From an uncultured Clostridia bacterium (lineage in GTDB: Bacteria > Bacillota > Clostridia > Christensenellales > Borkfalkiaceae), in assembly GCA_934271275.1 (NCBI GenBank), contig CAKQRD010000006.1, forward strand, positions 1 through 64,000: a stretch of 64,000 bases of DNA. Direction: 5' to 3'. Of the stretch, positions 25,068 through 34,508 are shown piece after piece. The notes beneath the pieces were generated by a model, which saw only the letters and a program-made list of their open reading frames with translations, did not search any database and was not told where the DNA came from. Within the stretch, counting starts at the first letter, position 1. Every line of letters starts with the position of its first letter. Made by a program: the position numbers and the translations under genes.

Positions 25068-25961
25068 ATGGAACTTAATCAGATGAGATTTTTTTTGGAA
25101 GTGGCGAAAAGTCAGCACGTTACGAGAAGCGCGGAAAAGCTCCACGTTTCGCAGCCCTCTTTAACGCAGTCTTTGCACCGCTTCGAGGAGGACGTAGGCG
25201 TGCCGCTTTTCGTCCATAAGGGGCGCAACGTATTTTTAAGCGAATACGGCAAAATTTTATACGATAAATTAGAGCCTATCGTCGCAGAAATCGACGCTAT
25301 CCCCTACGAGCTTCAAAAGGCGGCGAAACTCGGCAACGAAACGCTGCACCTGAACGTGCTTGCCGTTTCCGCGCTCGTGACCGAAGCCATTATAAAATAC
25401 CGCAAAAGCAAAAAAGAACTGAATTTTCAGCTGGTGCAGAGCGGTTCTACTCAAAATTACGACCTTGAAATATCGACGAAGCTTTATCACCCGACGGAAA
25501 TCGAGCAGAATACCGAGCATAAAAAATCATTTTCCTGCGTGGAAAAAATTTTTCTTGCCGTTCCCGCTTCCGAGCGGTTTGCGGACAAAACCAAGATCTC
25601 TCTTTCAGAGGTTGTGGACGAAGGCTTTATTTGTCTTTTCGGCTCTAAACAATTCCGAACCGTGTGCGACAGGCTGTGCCGTCACGTCGGATTTAAGCCT
25701 CACGTTATCTTTGAAAGCGACAACCCCGCCGCGGTCATCAATATGATCGGCGCTAATATGGGCGTAGGGTTTTATCCGCAATTTTCCTGGGGCAAGGCGC
25801 ATAGCGAACACGTTAAGCTTCTCGAAATCACGGACGCGCCGTTTATCCGCGAAATCGTGGTGACGGCAAACTTAAATAAAACCGATAACGAGCATCTTCT
25901 GGATTTTTATTACTTTTTGAAAAAATTCATTATGGAAAAGCTTCGCCGCGCGGAAAAATAA
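25068..25961 (+). CDS. LysR-family transcriptional regulator
   Basis: A 297-residue regulator. The N-terminal helix-turn-helix (residues 1-60) has MRFFLEVAKSQHVTRSAEKLHVSQPSLTQSL, the classical LysR signature. A periplasmic-binding-protein-like effector domain (about 90-290) follows. GGAG precedes the ATG. It is divergent from the PQ-loop protein, the likely target. No metabolic gene nearby indicates the inducer. Confidence 0.92.
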   Translation: MELNQMRFFLEVAKSQHVTRSAEKLHVSQPSLTQSLHRFEEDVGVPLFVHKGRNVFLSEYGKILYDKLEPIVAEIDAIPYELQKAAKLGNETLHLNVLAVSALVTEAIIKYRKSKKELNFQLVQSGSTQNYDLEISTKLYHPTEIEQNTEHKKSFSCVEKIFLAVPASERFADKTKISLSEVVDEGFICLFGSKQFRTVCDRLCRHVGFKPHVIFESDNPAAVINMIGANMGVGFYPQFSWGKAHSEHVKLLEITDAPFIREIVVTANLNKTDNEHLLDFYYFLKKFIMEKLRRAEK

Positions 25962-26054
25962 AACCGTAGCGTATAAAATCATAGCGCCATACGAAAACAA
26001 AGCGAATACAAGTCAAAAAAATTATAACGCGAGACGAAAACGAGTTAAAAACGT

Positions 26055-26092
26055 AATAGCGCGGGGCGGCAAAATTGCCGCCCCGCGCTATT
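26055..26092 (+). terminator. Terminator after the LysR gene
   Basis: An 18-bp GC-rich perfect stem (26055-26072 with 26075-26092), then a T-rich but interrupted tail. It may also stop the convergent gpsA transcript. The rest of 25962-26293 shows nothing I can name. Confidence 0.8.
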
Positions 26093-26293
26093 TAATAATT
26101 TTTATACTATTTATATTATTCCTCTATTACCCGCTTGTTCGTTTTTTTTACTTTTTGCAAAAGCTATGCATTCCGCAATCGCTCGCCGTATCTATCGCGC
26201 CGAGTCTTTCTTATCGATCCTCTCGCTCCGCTCCCGACCGTGCGCCGCATCCGGTTCGGCACTCTCGCCCGTGCGCTTAAACAAATCCGATAG

Positions 26294-27253
26294 TTAAAAC
26301 TCCTTTCTCGTACTTCTTGAAAAAACCTTCAAAAATTCCGACATAGGCTCTTTGTTTTCGTATAATATCGCGTAAACCGCGCCCGTTATGGGCATATCGA
26401 CCTTATACTTTTCGCCGAGAAGCCTTAACGCCTTGACGGTGGAAGCTCCTTCCGCAAGCTTCGTGAACGGCTCTTTTTTCACAAACATTTCCCCGAACTT
26501 TCTGTTGTTGGAATACTCCGAAAAAAGCGTGGTTTCGTAATCGCCCAGATGGCACAAGCCGTATGCGGAAAGCTCGTTGCCGCCCATCGCTTTTATAAGT
26601 CTTGCAACCTCTCTCGCGCCGCGCGCCATAAGCGGACCTTTAAGAGTGGTATATCCCGCGCCGTCCAGCATACCCGCGGCTATGCCGATAACGTTTTTCG
26701 CCGCCGCGCCTATTTCGCTGCCGATAAGGTCGTCGCCATAATAAAACCTTATCAGGTCGCTGCGAAGCCCGTCGCACAGTTTTTTGACGAGTTCTTTATT
26801 CTCGGAATCAATCACCATACAGTTGGGTTTGCCCTGTGTAAACGCCTGTATATGCCCCGGACCTACCCACACCGCGATTTTATCGCTTGCGATGCCGCTT
26901 TCCCGCATAATTTCGGAAAGTCTTTTGCCCGTGTCCTGTTCAAGCCCCTTCATACACAGCACGAAGGTTTTATCCTGCACCGGAAATTCGGTAATGCGCT
27001 CCATAAACCCGCGAAGTCCCTGACTGCTTATGGAAATTATGATTATTTCCGAAACGGACAATGCGTAACCTAAATCGCTCGTTAAATTTATTCGCGGATC
27101 AAGCTCGACGTACTCGTTCCGCCCCGTGGTTTTAAGCACCTCGAAGGAGCGGTTTCCCGCCGTTCCCCATTCGGTGACGGTATGCCCCTCGCGCACCAGA
27201 TACCAGCTTATAAACGAACCCCATCTGCCGCAACCTAAAACGGATATATTCAT
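26294..27253 (-). CDS. gpsA: Glycerol-3-phosphate dehydrogenase [NAD(P)+]
   Basis: Makes sn-glycerol 3-phosphate for phospholipid synthesis. The 319-residue enzyme has an N-terminal Rossmann loop GCGRWGSFIS (GxGxWG), then CMKGLEQ. The catalytic Lys lies in GAAAKNVIGIAAGML, and GLCHLGDYETTLFS is in the C-terminal domain. It is somewhat divergent, but all family landmarks are present. GGAGGG precedes the start. Confidence 0.92.
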   Translation of the reverse strand: MNISVLGCGRWGSFISWYLVREGHTVTEWGTAGNRSFEVLKTTGRNEYVELDPRINLTSDLGYALSVSEIIIISISSQGLRGFMERITEFPVQDKTFVLCMKGLEQDTGKRLSEIMRESGIASDKIAVWVGPGHIQAFTQGKPNCMVIDSENKELVKKLCDGLRSDLIRFYYGDDLIGSEIGAAAKNVIGIAAGMLDGAGYTTLKGPLMARGAREVARLIKAMGGNELSAYGLCHLGDYETTLFSEYSNNRKFGEMFVKKEPFTKLAEGASTVKALRLLGEKYKVDMPITGAVYAILYENKEPMSEFLKVFSRSTRKEF

Positions 27254-27368
27254 AATAATTTCCCTCCGACACGCGTTTTTTTATATACCAAGTTAAATTC
27301 AGTATTAAAGTCGATTTTAACCTTCGGCATTTCGCCGTTTTGACCGCTTCTCTTTTGCAGACGGAAAA

Positions 27369-27962
27369 TCAAAGCGTCTTTCTGTCTACGAAAGCGCGGG
27401 CAAGGCTCACTTCGTCCGCGTATTCGAGATCCGTGCCTATCGGAATACCGTGCGCGAGCCGCGTGACCTTTATCCCGAACGGCTTGATAAGCCCCGAAAT
27501 ATACATCGCGGTCGCTTCGCCTTCGACGTCGGGATTAGTCGCCATTATGACTTCTTTAACGTTGCCGCCCTTTATGCGTTCCAAAAGCCCTTTTATGTTT
27601 ATGTCGTCCGGTCCCACGCCGTCGAGCGGCGAAATCGTGCCGTGCAGAACGTGGTACACGCCGTTAAATTCGTTCAGCTTTTCTATCGCTATAACGTCTT
27701 TCGGCTCTTTTACCACGCAAATGGTTTCCGCCGAACGGGTTTTGCACACGTCGCAAACCTCGTCTTCCGAAAAATTGCCGCAAATAGTGCAGTAATGCAC
27801 CTTCTTTTTGGCGTTTATAATCGCTTCCGCAAAATTCTGCGCTTCCTCTTCGGACATATTGATGACCTTATAAGCAAAGCGTTGCGCCGTTTTCGCGCCT
27901 ACCCCCGGGAGCTTAGAAAACTCGTTGATAAGCCTCCCTATCGGTTCTATAAATACTTTCAT
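27369..27962 (-). CDS. recR: Recombination mediator RecR
   Basis: Works with RecO and RecF in loading RecA at gaps. The 197-residue protein shows the helix-hairpin-helix FSKLPGVGAKTAQRFAYKV, a four-cysteine zinc finger (CTICGNFSEDEVCDVC), a Toprim domain with VKEPKD and ATNPDVEGEAT, and the C-terminal ARGIPIG-like segment (AHGIPIG). It follows ybaB and dnaX on the same strand, the widespread dnaX-ybaB-recR order. Confidence 0.97.
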   Translation of the reverse strand: MKVFIEPIGRLINEFSKLPGVGAKTAQRFAYKVINMSEEEAQNFAEAIINAKKKVHYCTICGNFSEDEVCDVCKTRSAETICVVKEPKDVIAIEKLNEFNGVYHVLHGTISPLDGVGPDDINIKGLLERIKGGNVKEVIMATNPDVEGEATAMYISGLIKPFGIKVTRLAHGIPIGTDLEYADEVSLARAFVDRKTL

Positions 27963-28091
27963 CTTTAAGCCTTTTTAAGCCGCTATCTATCGACCGCGCC
28001 TCACGAATCGCTTTACGGAATCGACTTCAAAATCGTTTTCCGAATCGTTTTACGAAATTGACCAACGAGCGCGCGACGATTTTTCCCGCAA

Positions 28092-28424
28092 TTAAATGCC
28101 GAGACCGCCGAACGCACCCATTTTCTCGTTATAAAGTTTATCCGCCTTTGCGTAGCCGTCGTTGAGTGCGGCAATAATCAAATCTTCGAGCATGGTTAAA
28201 TCTTCCGTATCGACAGCTCCTTCGGAAATATTTATCGACTTAACGACTTTTTTTGCCGACATCACCGCTTTAACCAGCCCGCCGCCCGCGCTGCCCTCAA
28301 TCTCCGTTTCCTCCATTTCCGCCTGCGCTTTCTGCATTTCTTCCTGCATCTTCTGCGCCTGTTTCATAAGATTCTGCATCTGATTTCCGCCGCCGAAGCC
28401 ACCGAATCCGCCTCTGTATCCCAT
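28092..28424 (-). CDS. ybaB: YbaB/EbfC nucleoid-associated protein
   Basis: A 110-residue DNA-binding protein of the YbaB/EbfC family. The N-terminus is Gly/Phe-rich with MQNLMKQAQKMQEEMQKAQ, a helical dimerisation segment, and the C-terminus has LEDLIIAALNDGYAKAD. It lies 40 bases downstream of dnaX and upstream of recR, the conserved setting of the family. AAAGGAG precedes the start. Confidence 0.95.
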   Translation of the reverse strand: MGYRGGFGGFGGGNQMQNLMKQAQKMQEEMQKAQAEMEETEIEGSAGGGLVKAVMSAKKVVKSINISEGAVDTEDLTMLEDLIIAALNDGYAKADKLYNEKMGAFGGLGI

Positions 28425-28464
28425 TTTTTATCTCCTTTATTCGTTTATATTTTTATTTTTGATT

Positions 28465-30135
28465 TTAATATTTTATAACCACTATATCTTCGCCGAATAA
28501 TTTTTTCAGCTTTTCGCTCGCCTCGTCCACCTCGGAAAGCTTCTTTTCCGCGCTCGGCTCTTCAACGACCAGCTCGAACGGCGCGAACTCAGACAACGCG
28601 GCTTTGATTTTTTCGGCATTCACCTTCATATCGAGTATGCCGAAATCCCCCGCGTTTTGCGGGCGCAAGGAGAGGACGCTGCCTTTAACCTTTATCGGCA
28701 CGTTCTGCATAACGCTCCAAAGCATTTCGGAGCTTTTGCGAAGCCCCGTCAGAAGCTTGCCCTTAACCGTCTCTTCGTCCGTCTCAAATATGCGCGGTTT
28801 ATCTTCCGAAGTCGCAACCTCGCTCTTCGAGACGGTCGCCGTATCGAAACGAACGGGCGCGCCGTTAGTTTCAAGTGCGGAAGCCGCAACGGCAGCCGAC
28901 GAGAAAGCCGATCCGCCGACAGGCGAGGCGGAAGCATAATCGCCGTCCGCGCCCGAAGGAGCGGAAGGGGCCGTCGTAAACGCGCCGCTTTTTAATTTAT
29001 CTTCTATCGCCTTAATTCTCGCAACGAGAGCTTCGGTATCCAGATCCGCCTGCGGGAGCGCGGCTTTTATCGCCGCCGTCTCGAACACTACGCGCGGATG
29101 TGTGGTGTATTTCAGCGCGGTTTCGGCGTCTGCAAAAACTTCCATAGCGCGGAGTATTCTCGAATCGTTGGTATTTGTCGCGAGCTTTTTAAGCTCTTCG
29201 AGTTTATCCTCGGGAAGTCCTAAAATTTTGTTCGGTTCTTTGCAGGTTTTAACGACCAGCAGGTCGCGAAGATAAGCCGTCACGTCGCGGGTTAAAACGC
29301 CCATACTTTTGCCGAGAGAAGCGAGAGAATCGACCTCTTCCAGAATCCCGCCAGTATCGGAAGCGAGAAGCTTTTCGGTAAAATCCATGATAAGCTCCGT
29401 TCCCGAAGAACCGAGAATTTCGGTAACGTCTTTATAGGTAAGCGTGCCTTCGCCGTAAGAAAGAGCTATGTCCGCAATGGAAAGCGCGTCTCTGATACTG
29501 CCCTCGCCCGCCTTTGCAATGGCGAAAACCGCTTCTTTTTCGTACTTCTTGCCCTCTTCGTCGTAAATTTTTTCTATAAGCTCCGCAATGCGCTCGGTAG
29601 GAATAAGCTTGAAATCGAACCGCATACACCTTGAAAGTATGGTTGCGGGGATTTTATGCGCTTCGGTCGTGGCGAGAATGAATATCGCGTGGCGGGGCGG
29701 CTCTTCCAAGGTCTTTAAAAGCGCGTTGAACGCCGCGCCCGTCAGCATATGCACTTCGTCTACGATATACACTTTATACTTTACGGCGACGGGCGGGTAT
29801 TGCACCTTTGCGCGCAGCTCCCTTATCTCGTTCACGCCGTTATTCGACGCGGCGTCTATTTCCATAACGTCTATGTTGGAGGGATCGCTCAAAGCAAGAC
29901 AAGCCGCACATTTTCCGCACGGCGAACCGTTTACGGGGTGTTCGCAGTTGACGGCTTTGGCAAAGATTTTTGCCGCGGAGGTTTTGCCCGTGCCGCGCGT
30001 TCCCGTAAAAAGATACGCGTGACCGAGCCTGTCGTTCTCTATCTGATTGACCAGCGTTTTTACTATATGCTCCTGCCCGATAAGCTTATCGAAGGTATCG
30101 GGGCGGTATCTTCTGTATAGCGCAAGATAAGACAT
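28465..30135 (-). CDS. dnaX: DNA polymerase III subunit gamma/tau
   Basis: The clamp-loader ATPase of the replisome. The 556-residue protein has Walker A GTRGTGKTSAAK near residue 45, a four-Cys zinc module (CEHPVNGSPCGKCAAC), the DEVH Walker B and sensor segments. A linker with Ala/Ser-rich sequence (about 385-450) precedes a C-terminal tau domain. No frameshift signal is evident. No SRP RNA gene precedes it, unlike B. subtilis. Strong AAAGGAG site. Confidence 0.97.
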   Translation of the reverse strand: MSYLALYRRYRPDTFDKLIGQEHIVKTLVNQIENDRLGHAYLFTGTRGTGKTSAAKIFAKAVNCEHPVNGSPCGKCAACLALSDPSNIDVMEIDAASNNGVNEIRELRAKVQYPPVAVKYKVYIVDEVHMLTGAAFNALLKTLEEPPRHAIFILATTEAHKIPATILSRCMRFDFKLIPTERIAELIEKIYDEEGKKYEKEAVFAIAKAGEGSIRDALSIADIALSYGEGTLTYKDVTEILGSSGTELIMDFTEKLLASDTGGILEEVDSLASLGKSMGVLTRDVTAYLRDLLVVKTCKEPNKILGLPEDKLEELKKLATNTNDSRILRAMEVFADAETALKYTTHPRVVFETAAIKAALPQADLDTEALVARIKAIEDKLKSGAFTTAPSAPSGADGDYASASPVGGSAFSSAAVAASALETNGAPVRFDTATVSKSEVATSEDKPRIFETDEETVKGKLLTGLRKSSEMLWSVMQNVPIKVKGSVLSLRPQNAGDFGILDMKVNAEKIKAALSEFAPFELVVEEPSAEKKLSEVDEASEKLKKLFGEDIVVIKY

Positions 30136-30245
30136 TTTCTCTCCTTTATTTTTATACGGCTACCGCTTTAAGGTTTTGCGGATTTAAGGATTTAAGGTTT
30201 TAAGGCTATTCTCGCCAGCTTTAACCTCTCTTTTTTTTAGCCTTG

Positions 30246-30848
30246 TTATTCCGCCTCTGCGGCTTCGGTCGCTCTTAAAATCTTTTTTCTTATTCTCTGC
30301 ACGGCGTTATCCACGGACTTCACGCTCTTATCCGTTTTTTCGGCAATCTCCCTGTAAGAATAACCCGCGAGATAGAGGTTCAGAATTTTATATTCAAGCT
30401 CGCTCAGGCTTTCCTTTATGCGGGCTTTAAGCTCTTTTTCGGCTTCGTCGTTTATATATTTTTCTTCGGGATCGAAGCTGTCGTCCGATAAAAAAGCGTT
30501 CTTATCGTCGTCGCCCTCTTCCGAAGAAAGGGAGATATAGTTGTAAAGGGGCTTGTTTTTAAGCCTGCCGGACTTTTTCACCGCCGAAAGAATAGTGGTT
30601 TTTATACATTTATAGGCGTAATTTTTAAAGCTCGACTTTCCGTTATAGGTGGAAATAGCCTTAAAAACGCCTATCATTCCCTCCTGCAAAAGGTCGTCCG
30701 TATCTCCGCCGGACAGAAAATAGGCGCGCGCAACCATATTAACGGTGTGCTTATATCGCATTAAAAGTACGCCGAGGGCTTCTTCGTTTTCTTTGCCGTT
30801 TTTACACGCCGCAAGAAGCTCTTCGTCGCTCATCGCCGAATAGTCCAT
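30246..30848 (-). CDS. sigH: RNA polymerase sigma-H-type factor
   Basis: A 200-residue sigma-70-family factor. Region 2 has GDTDDLLQEGMIGVFKAIS and FKNYAYKCIKTTILSA; region 4.2 has GYSYREIAEKTDKSVKSVDNA. Length, region spacing and the DPEEKYI linker match SigH, which directs early sporulation and transition-state genes. The neighbours rlmB and mrnC support this, as B. subtilis sigH lies just after that pair. A plain SigH-like factor without a sporulation role cannot be excluded. Confidence 0.85.
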   Translation of the reverse strand: MDYSAMSDEELLAACKNGKENEEALGVLLMRYKHTVNMVARAYFLSGGDTDDLLQEGMIGVFKAISTYNGKSSFKNYAYKCIKTTILSAVKKSGRLKNKPLYNYISLSSEEGDDDKNAFLSDDSFDPEEKYINDEAEKELKARIKESLSELEYKILNLYLAGYSYREIAEKTDKSVKSVDNAVQRIRKKILRATEAAEAE

Positions 30849-30911
30849 ATTTCCTCTTTTGCACCCTTTCGTGTTTCGGGAATTTCGCTTTTTCCGCTTG
30901 TTTTTAGAAAA

Positions 30912-30986
30912 TCGCGCCCGTTTATTTCTTCGGAACTCGCGCCCGTTTATTTCTTCGGAACTCGCGCCCGCTTATTTCTCGCTTCT
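30912..30986. repeat. 25-bp tandem repeat at the 3' end of rlmB
   Basis: Two exact 25-base units (30912-30936, 30937-30961) and a third, diverged unit (962-986 of this kb) that overlaps the last codons and stop of rlmB. It looks like a slippage duplication of the gene's end into the intergenic spacer before sigH. Confidence 0.85.
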
Positions 30987-31694
30987 TTGTCTCACTGCTT
31001 CGTAAACCGCGACGCCGCACGCAACGGAAGCGTTAAGCGAATTGACTTTACCGAACATAGGAATGGATAAAACGCCGTCGCATTTTTCCTTGGTAAGTCT
31101 TTTAACGCCGCTGTCCTCTCCGCCGATAACGAGCGCAAGCTTGCCCGTAAGGTTGGATTTATAAAGGTTTTCGCCGCCCGTTTCCGCGCAATATATCCAG
31201 TAGCCCGCGTCTTTAAGCTCGTCTATGGCGTTGTTTATATTAGTCACGCGCGCTACCTTGAAATGATTTAATGCGCCCGCGGAAATGCGCATAACGGTGT
31301 CGTTTACCGACGCGCTTCTGTCCTTCGAGATAACCAGCCCGTCCACGCCCGCACATTCGCAAACCCTTATGATGCTGCCGAGATTATGCGGATCTAAAAT
31401 CTCATTCAGAATAACGATAAAGCCGTCCTTATCCGCCGCGCCTTCTATAAGCTCCGAAAGGTCAAAATACTTATAATCCGAAGTATACGCGATAAAGCCC
31501 TGACTTCTTTTACTCTCGCTCTCCTTATCTATAACGTATTTATCCACGAGAGAGACCTTTACCTTATGCGAACGCATAACGTTGATAAGGCGTTTGCTCG
31601 CCTCGTCTTTAAGGTCCTTCTGCACGAGTACCTTGTCTATTTCCTTATCCGTTTTGAGAAGCTCGTAAACGGCGTTTCTTCCTTCTACTTTCAT
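30972..31694 (-). CDS. rlmB: 23S rRNA (guanosine-2'-O-)-methyltransferase RlmB family
   Basis: A 240-residue SPOUT (TrmH/SpoU) methyltransferase. The N-terminal substrate-binding part (1-75) begins VEGRNAVYELL. The SAM-knot domain has LNEILDPHNLGSIIR, VIGGEDSGVKRLTKEKCD and the final SIPMFGKVNSLNASVA motif. It is translated with mrnC (15-base gap) and followed by sigH. Confidence 0.93.
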   Translation of the reverse strand: MKVEGRNAVYELLKTDKEIDKVLVQKDLKDEASKRLINVMRSHKVKVSLVDKYVIDKESESKRSQGFIAYTSDYKYFDLSELIEGAADKDGFIVILNEILDPHNLGSIIRVCECAGVDGLVISKDRSASVNDTVMRISAGALNHFKVARVTNINNAIDELKDAGYWIYCAETGGENLYKSNLTGKLALVIGGEDSGVKRLTKEKCDGVLSIPMFGKVNSLNASVACGVAVYEAVRQRSEK

Positions 31695-31709
31695 TTTTAT
31701 ATATTCCTT

Positions 31710-32108
31710 TTAATCGGTTTTTCCTTCGTTAAGAAGCTTATCGAGCCTTTCCGTTTCGCCCGTGACGTACAGATAGCCGAGGAGCGCCTCGAAGCCCGTG
31801 GAAACGTTATATTCCGAAACGCTCGCGCTCTTCGCCCGCGTAGTCTTTTTGGCGTTTCTGCCGCGCTTAAAAACCCCGAGTTCCTCTTCGGTGAGAAGCG
31901 GCTCTATCCTTTTGAAAAACGCCGCCTGCGCCGTCGCCCGAACCTCCGCGGTTGCAAGCTTATTCAGCTCCCCCGCCTTTTTGTCCGAAGTAAATGTAAG
32001 CCGTTCCCTGACGAAAAGAGAATACACCGCGTCCCCTACGAACGCGAGAACGACGGGGCTTACGTTTATCGCCCTGCTTTTATCCATTTTTTCGCCGAGA
32101 TGAAACAA
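31710..32108 (-). CDS. mrnC: Mini-ribonuclease III
   Basis: An RNase III-like nuclease without a dsRNA-binding domain that matures 23S rRNA. About 132 residues, with the catalytic-domain signatures LAFVGDAVYSLFVRE and STGFEALLGYLY. The TTG at 32108 is chosen because AGGAG lies seven bases upstream; an ATG at 32087 is the alternative. It precedes rlmB and sigH, as in Bacillus. Confidence 0.9.
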   Translation of the reverse strand: MFHLGEKMDKSRAINVSPVVLAFVGDAVYSLFVRERLTFTSDKKAGELNKLATAEVRATAQAAFFKRIEPLLTEEELGVFKRGRNAKKTTRAKSASVSEYNVSTGFEALLGYLYVTGETERLDKLLNEGKTD

Positions 32109-32171
32109 ACCTTTTCTCCTGTAAACATAACTCTTTATAGATAAGTATACAATATTTGCGCCGAAAAAACA

Positions 32172-32236
32172 AATAAAAACCGAACGAATTATCGCGGGCA
32201 AAAAATTTTCTGCTTTTACCGCAAATATCCGTTCGG
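32172..32236 (-). terminator. Terminator after maf
   Basis: Minus-strand stem CCGAACG/CGTTCGG (32180-32186 with 32230-32236) with inner GCGG/CCGC pairs, followed by TTTTTATTTG. It separates the maf/yolD/polymerase unit from mrnC. Confidence 0.65.
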
Positions 32237-32270
32237 CAAATTTCTTTATTCTTTTTATTTATGCGGTCGG

Positions 32271-32837
32271 TTATACCCCGAGTTTTTCGAGTATCGGCTT
32301 TATATCCTTTATCGGAAGTCCCATAACGTTCTCGAACTCGCCCGAATAGCTTTCTACGATGGGAAAACCGTCCTGAATACCGTACGCGCCCGCCTTGTCC
32401 ATAGGCTTTCCGCTTGCGACGTATTCCTTTATCAGCTTTTCGGTCAGCGCGTTGAATTTCACGCGCGAAACGCTTTTATCGGAAATTTCGCCGCCGCGAT
32501 AGCGAAGCGAATACCCCGTCACCACCTCGTGCGTTCTCGCGGAAAGGTATCGGAGCATTTCTTTCGCCTCTCTTTCGTCATTCGGCTTCCCTAAAATTTT
32601 GCCGTCGATAAACACCACGGTGTCCGCGCCGAGAACGACGCATTCCCGTTTTTCGCTCACCGTAAGCTTATCGAAAACGTCTTTCGCTTTGCCGAGCGCG
32701 TTTTCTTCCGCGGTGGCGGCGGGATCGCCCTTTTCCTCTACTTCCGAAAAGTCCGAGACTATCACCTTAAAATCGTAACCCGCGTTTTTCAGTATCTCTC
32801 TGCGACGGGGCGAATTGCTTGCAAGTATCAGCTTCAT
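32271..32837 (-). CDS. maf: Maf family nucleotide pyrophosphatase
   Basis: A house-cleaning enzyme that hydrolyses non-canonical nucleoside triphosphates (dTTP/UTP type or m7GTP type). About 188 residues, with ASNSPRRREIL at the N-terminus, VLGADTVVF, and KAGAYGIQDGF. The ATG at 32837 is chosen with GAGG upstream and matches the family start; the longer frame to 32933 has no support. It is preceded at 11 bases by the YolD-like gene. Confidence 0.95.
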   Translation of the reverse strand: MKLILASNSPRRREILKNAGYDFKVIVSDFSEVEEKGDPAATAEENALGKAKDVFDKLTVSEKRECVVLGADTVVFIDGKILGKPNDEREAKEMLRYLSARTHEVVTGYSLRYRGGEISDKSVSRVKFNALTEKLIKEYVASGKPMDKAGAYGIQDGFPIVESYSGEFENVMGLPIKDIKPILEKLGV

Positions 32838-32848
32838 TCGTGTTCCTC

Positions 32849-33196
32849 TTACTCCTCTTCGTTCTCTTCTTTCGTAAGCTCCGCAACGTCGCCGAACGCA
32901 ACCCGTGTTTTTACTACCTTTATATATCCGCACGCCTCGTTTTTTTCGGTAAGCTTGCCGCTCGTCGTAACGTATCTTTCGCCGTCGTAATATCTTATCT
33001 TAACTACGTCGCCCTTTTTAAGCCCGCGCATCACCGCGGAAAGGTTCTCCGCGCGCTCTTCCGAAAGCTCTTCTTTTTCGCAGGGCGGGCTTTCCTTTTC
33101 CTTTACCATTTTTTCGTACCCGCGAAGCGCGGCGAACGCGCCGAACTGTTTCGCCCGCTCCGAAACGGGCATTTTTTCGCGTTTTACGTTATTCAC
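32849..33196 (-). CDS. YolD-like family protein
   Basis: A 115-residue protein. The N-terminal PVSERAKQFGAFAALRGYEKM and a C-terminal small beta domain match YolD-like proteins, commonly encoded next to Y-family polymerases in Firmicutes. Its start overlaps the polymerase stop by eight bases, so it is translationally coupled. It probably works with or modulates the polymerase; the mechanism is not established. Confidence 0.85.
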   Translation of the reverse strand: MNNVKREKMPVSERAKQFGAFAALRGYEKMVKEKESPPCEKEELSEERAENLSAVMRGLKKGDVVKIRYYDGERYVTTSGKLTEKNEACGYIKVVKTRVAFGDVAELTKEENEEE

Positions 33197-34448
33197 CGCC
33201 GTTATGCCCTCCTATCATTCTGTTTCTTTCCCGCCCCGTCGCCTTCGGCTCGAAGCTCGTCCCTTTAAGAATGGCGTTCTTGCCGAATTTCTGCTTTATG
33301 TCTATCACCGTTTTCTGCATAACGTTTTCTTTTTCGTCCTTTTCGGGAGTGGAAAACAGGTCGTACACCGTGTATTCGTTCGGAACGAGGTTGTTAAGCC
33401 CCACCGTGATTTTACGGATTTTTCTGGTTTCGGGAACGAATTTATCGTACAGCTCGGTAAATTTTTCCATAATCTTTTTATAAGACGAGGTGTATTCCGC
33501 AAGCTTTGCCGAGCCGCCCGCGGATTTTGCCGTTTTATCCGCAAACCCGACGTAAAAAGAAACCGAATTAGTTAAAAGCTCCTTTTCGGTAATTTCGAGA
33601 ACCTGTCCGTAAACCATTTCTTTCAGAACGGTATAACCGTCCGCTCTTTCGTAGTCCGAAAAAAGTATCTGACTGTTGGATACCGAAGCCGATTTCGCCT
33701 TATAAGCCTTTATGTCCGCAATGGTACACGGCTCTATTCCGTTCGCGTGGTCTATAAGAAGCTCCGCGTTCACGCCGAATTCCTTATACAACAGCTCTTC
33801 GTTGCAATGCGCCACGCCGTACAGGTCGTATATGCCGTAAGAAGCGAGCCTTGCGGCTATCCCCGCGCCCACGTTCCACACGTCCGTTATCGGGCGATGA
33901 CGCCAGATGGTCTTTTTAAACAGCTCTTCGTCGAGATAGCCCGTGAAATCGTCCGAATGTTTTGCGGTTATATCGAGCGCGACCTTTGCGAGAAAAAGGT
34001 TAGTCCCTATTCCGGAAGCGGCGCGTATGCCCGTTTGTCTGTACACCGCGTCGCGGAGCGTTTTGGAAAGCTCTTCGGGCGTTTTGCCGTACATTTTAAG
34101 GTAGTCGGTAAAATCGAAAAAGCACTCGTCCACCGAGTAAACGTGAATATCCTCGGGCGCGATATATTTGAGATATATCGAATAAATTTCCGCCGATTTC
34201 TGCATATAAAGCTTCATTCGCGGCTTTGCGATGATATATTTTATATTTTTCGGAATTTCGTACAATCTGCAACGGTTTTTAACGCCGAGCTTTTTCATCG
34301 CGGGGGTTACGGCAAGACAGATAGTGCCGTCGTTCCTTTCGGGATCGGCGACGACAAGATTCGTCGTAAACGGATCCAAGCCTCTGTCCGCGCACTCCGC
34401 GGAGGCGAAAAAGCTTTTAAGATCTATACAGGCGAATATCTTGTCCAT
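33189..34448 (-). CDS. Y-family (translesion) DNA polymerase, UvrX/DinB-like
   Basis: A 419-residue error-prone polymerase. The palm contains FACIDLKSFFASAEC and YSVDECFFDF with the catalytic acidic residues; a helix-hairpin-helix region (about 185-215) and little-finger domain follow. Together with the YolD-like partner, this resembles UvrX/YqjW-type polymerases rather than classic DinB. No LexA box is seen upstream. A terminator separates it from copA. Confidence 0.92.
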   Translation of the reverse strand: MDKIFACIDLKSFFASAECADRGLDPFTTNLVVADPERNDGTICLAVTPAMKKLGVKNRCRLYEIPKNIKYIIAKPRMKLYMQKSAEIYSIYLKYIAPEDIHVYSVDECFFDFTDYLKMYGKTPEELSKTLRDAVYRQTGIRAASGIGTNLFLAKVALDITAKHSDDFTGYLDEELFKKTIWRHRPITDVWNVGAGIAARLASYGIYDLYGVAHCNEELLYKEFGVNAELLIDHANGIEPCTIADIKAYKAKSASVSNSQILFSDYERADGYTVLKEMVYGQVLEITEKELLTNSVSFYVGFADKTAKSAGGSAKLAEYTSSYKKIMEKFTELYDKFVPETRKIRKITVGLNNLVPNEYTVYDLFSTPEKDEKENVMQKTVIDIKQKFGKNAILKGTSFEPKATGRERNRMIGGHNGGE

Positions 34449-34459
34449 ACCTTATGCGG

Positions 34460-34483
34460 AAAAAAGGCGGCGAAAAAGCCGCC
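34460..34483 (-). terminator. Terminator after copA
   Basis: GGCGGC/GCCGCC stem (34466-34471 with 34478-34483) followed by six T residues on the minus strand, 26 bases after the copA stop. Confidence 0.85.
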
Positions 34484-34508
34484 CTCTCCCGAAAACTCCG
34501 TTAAAATT

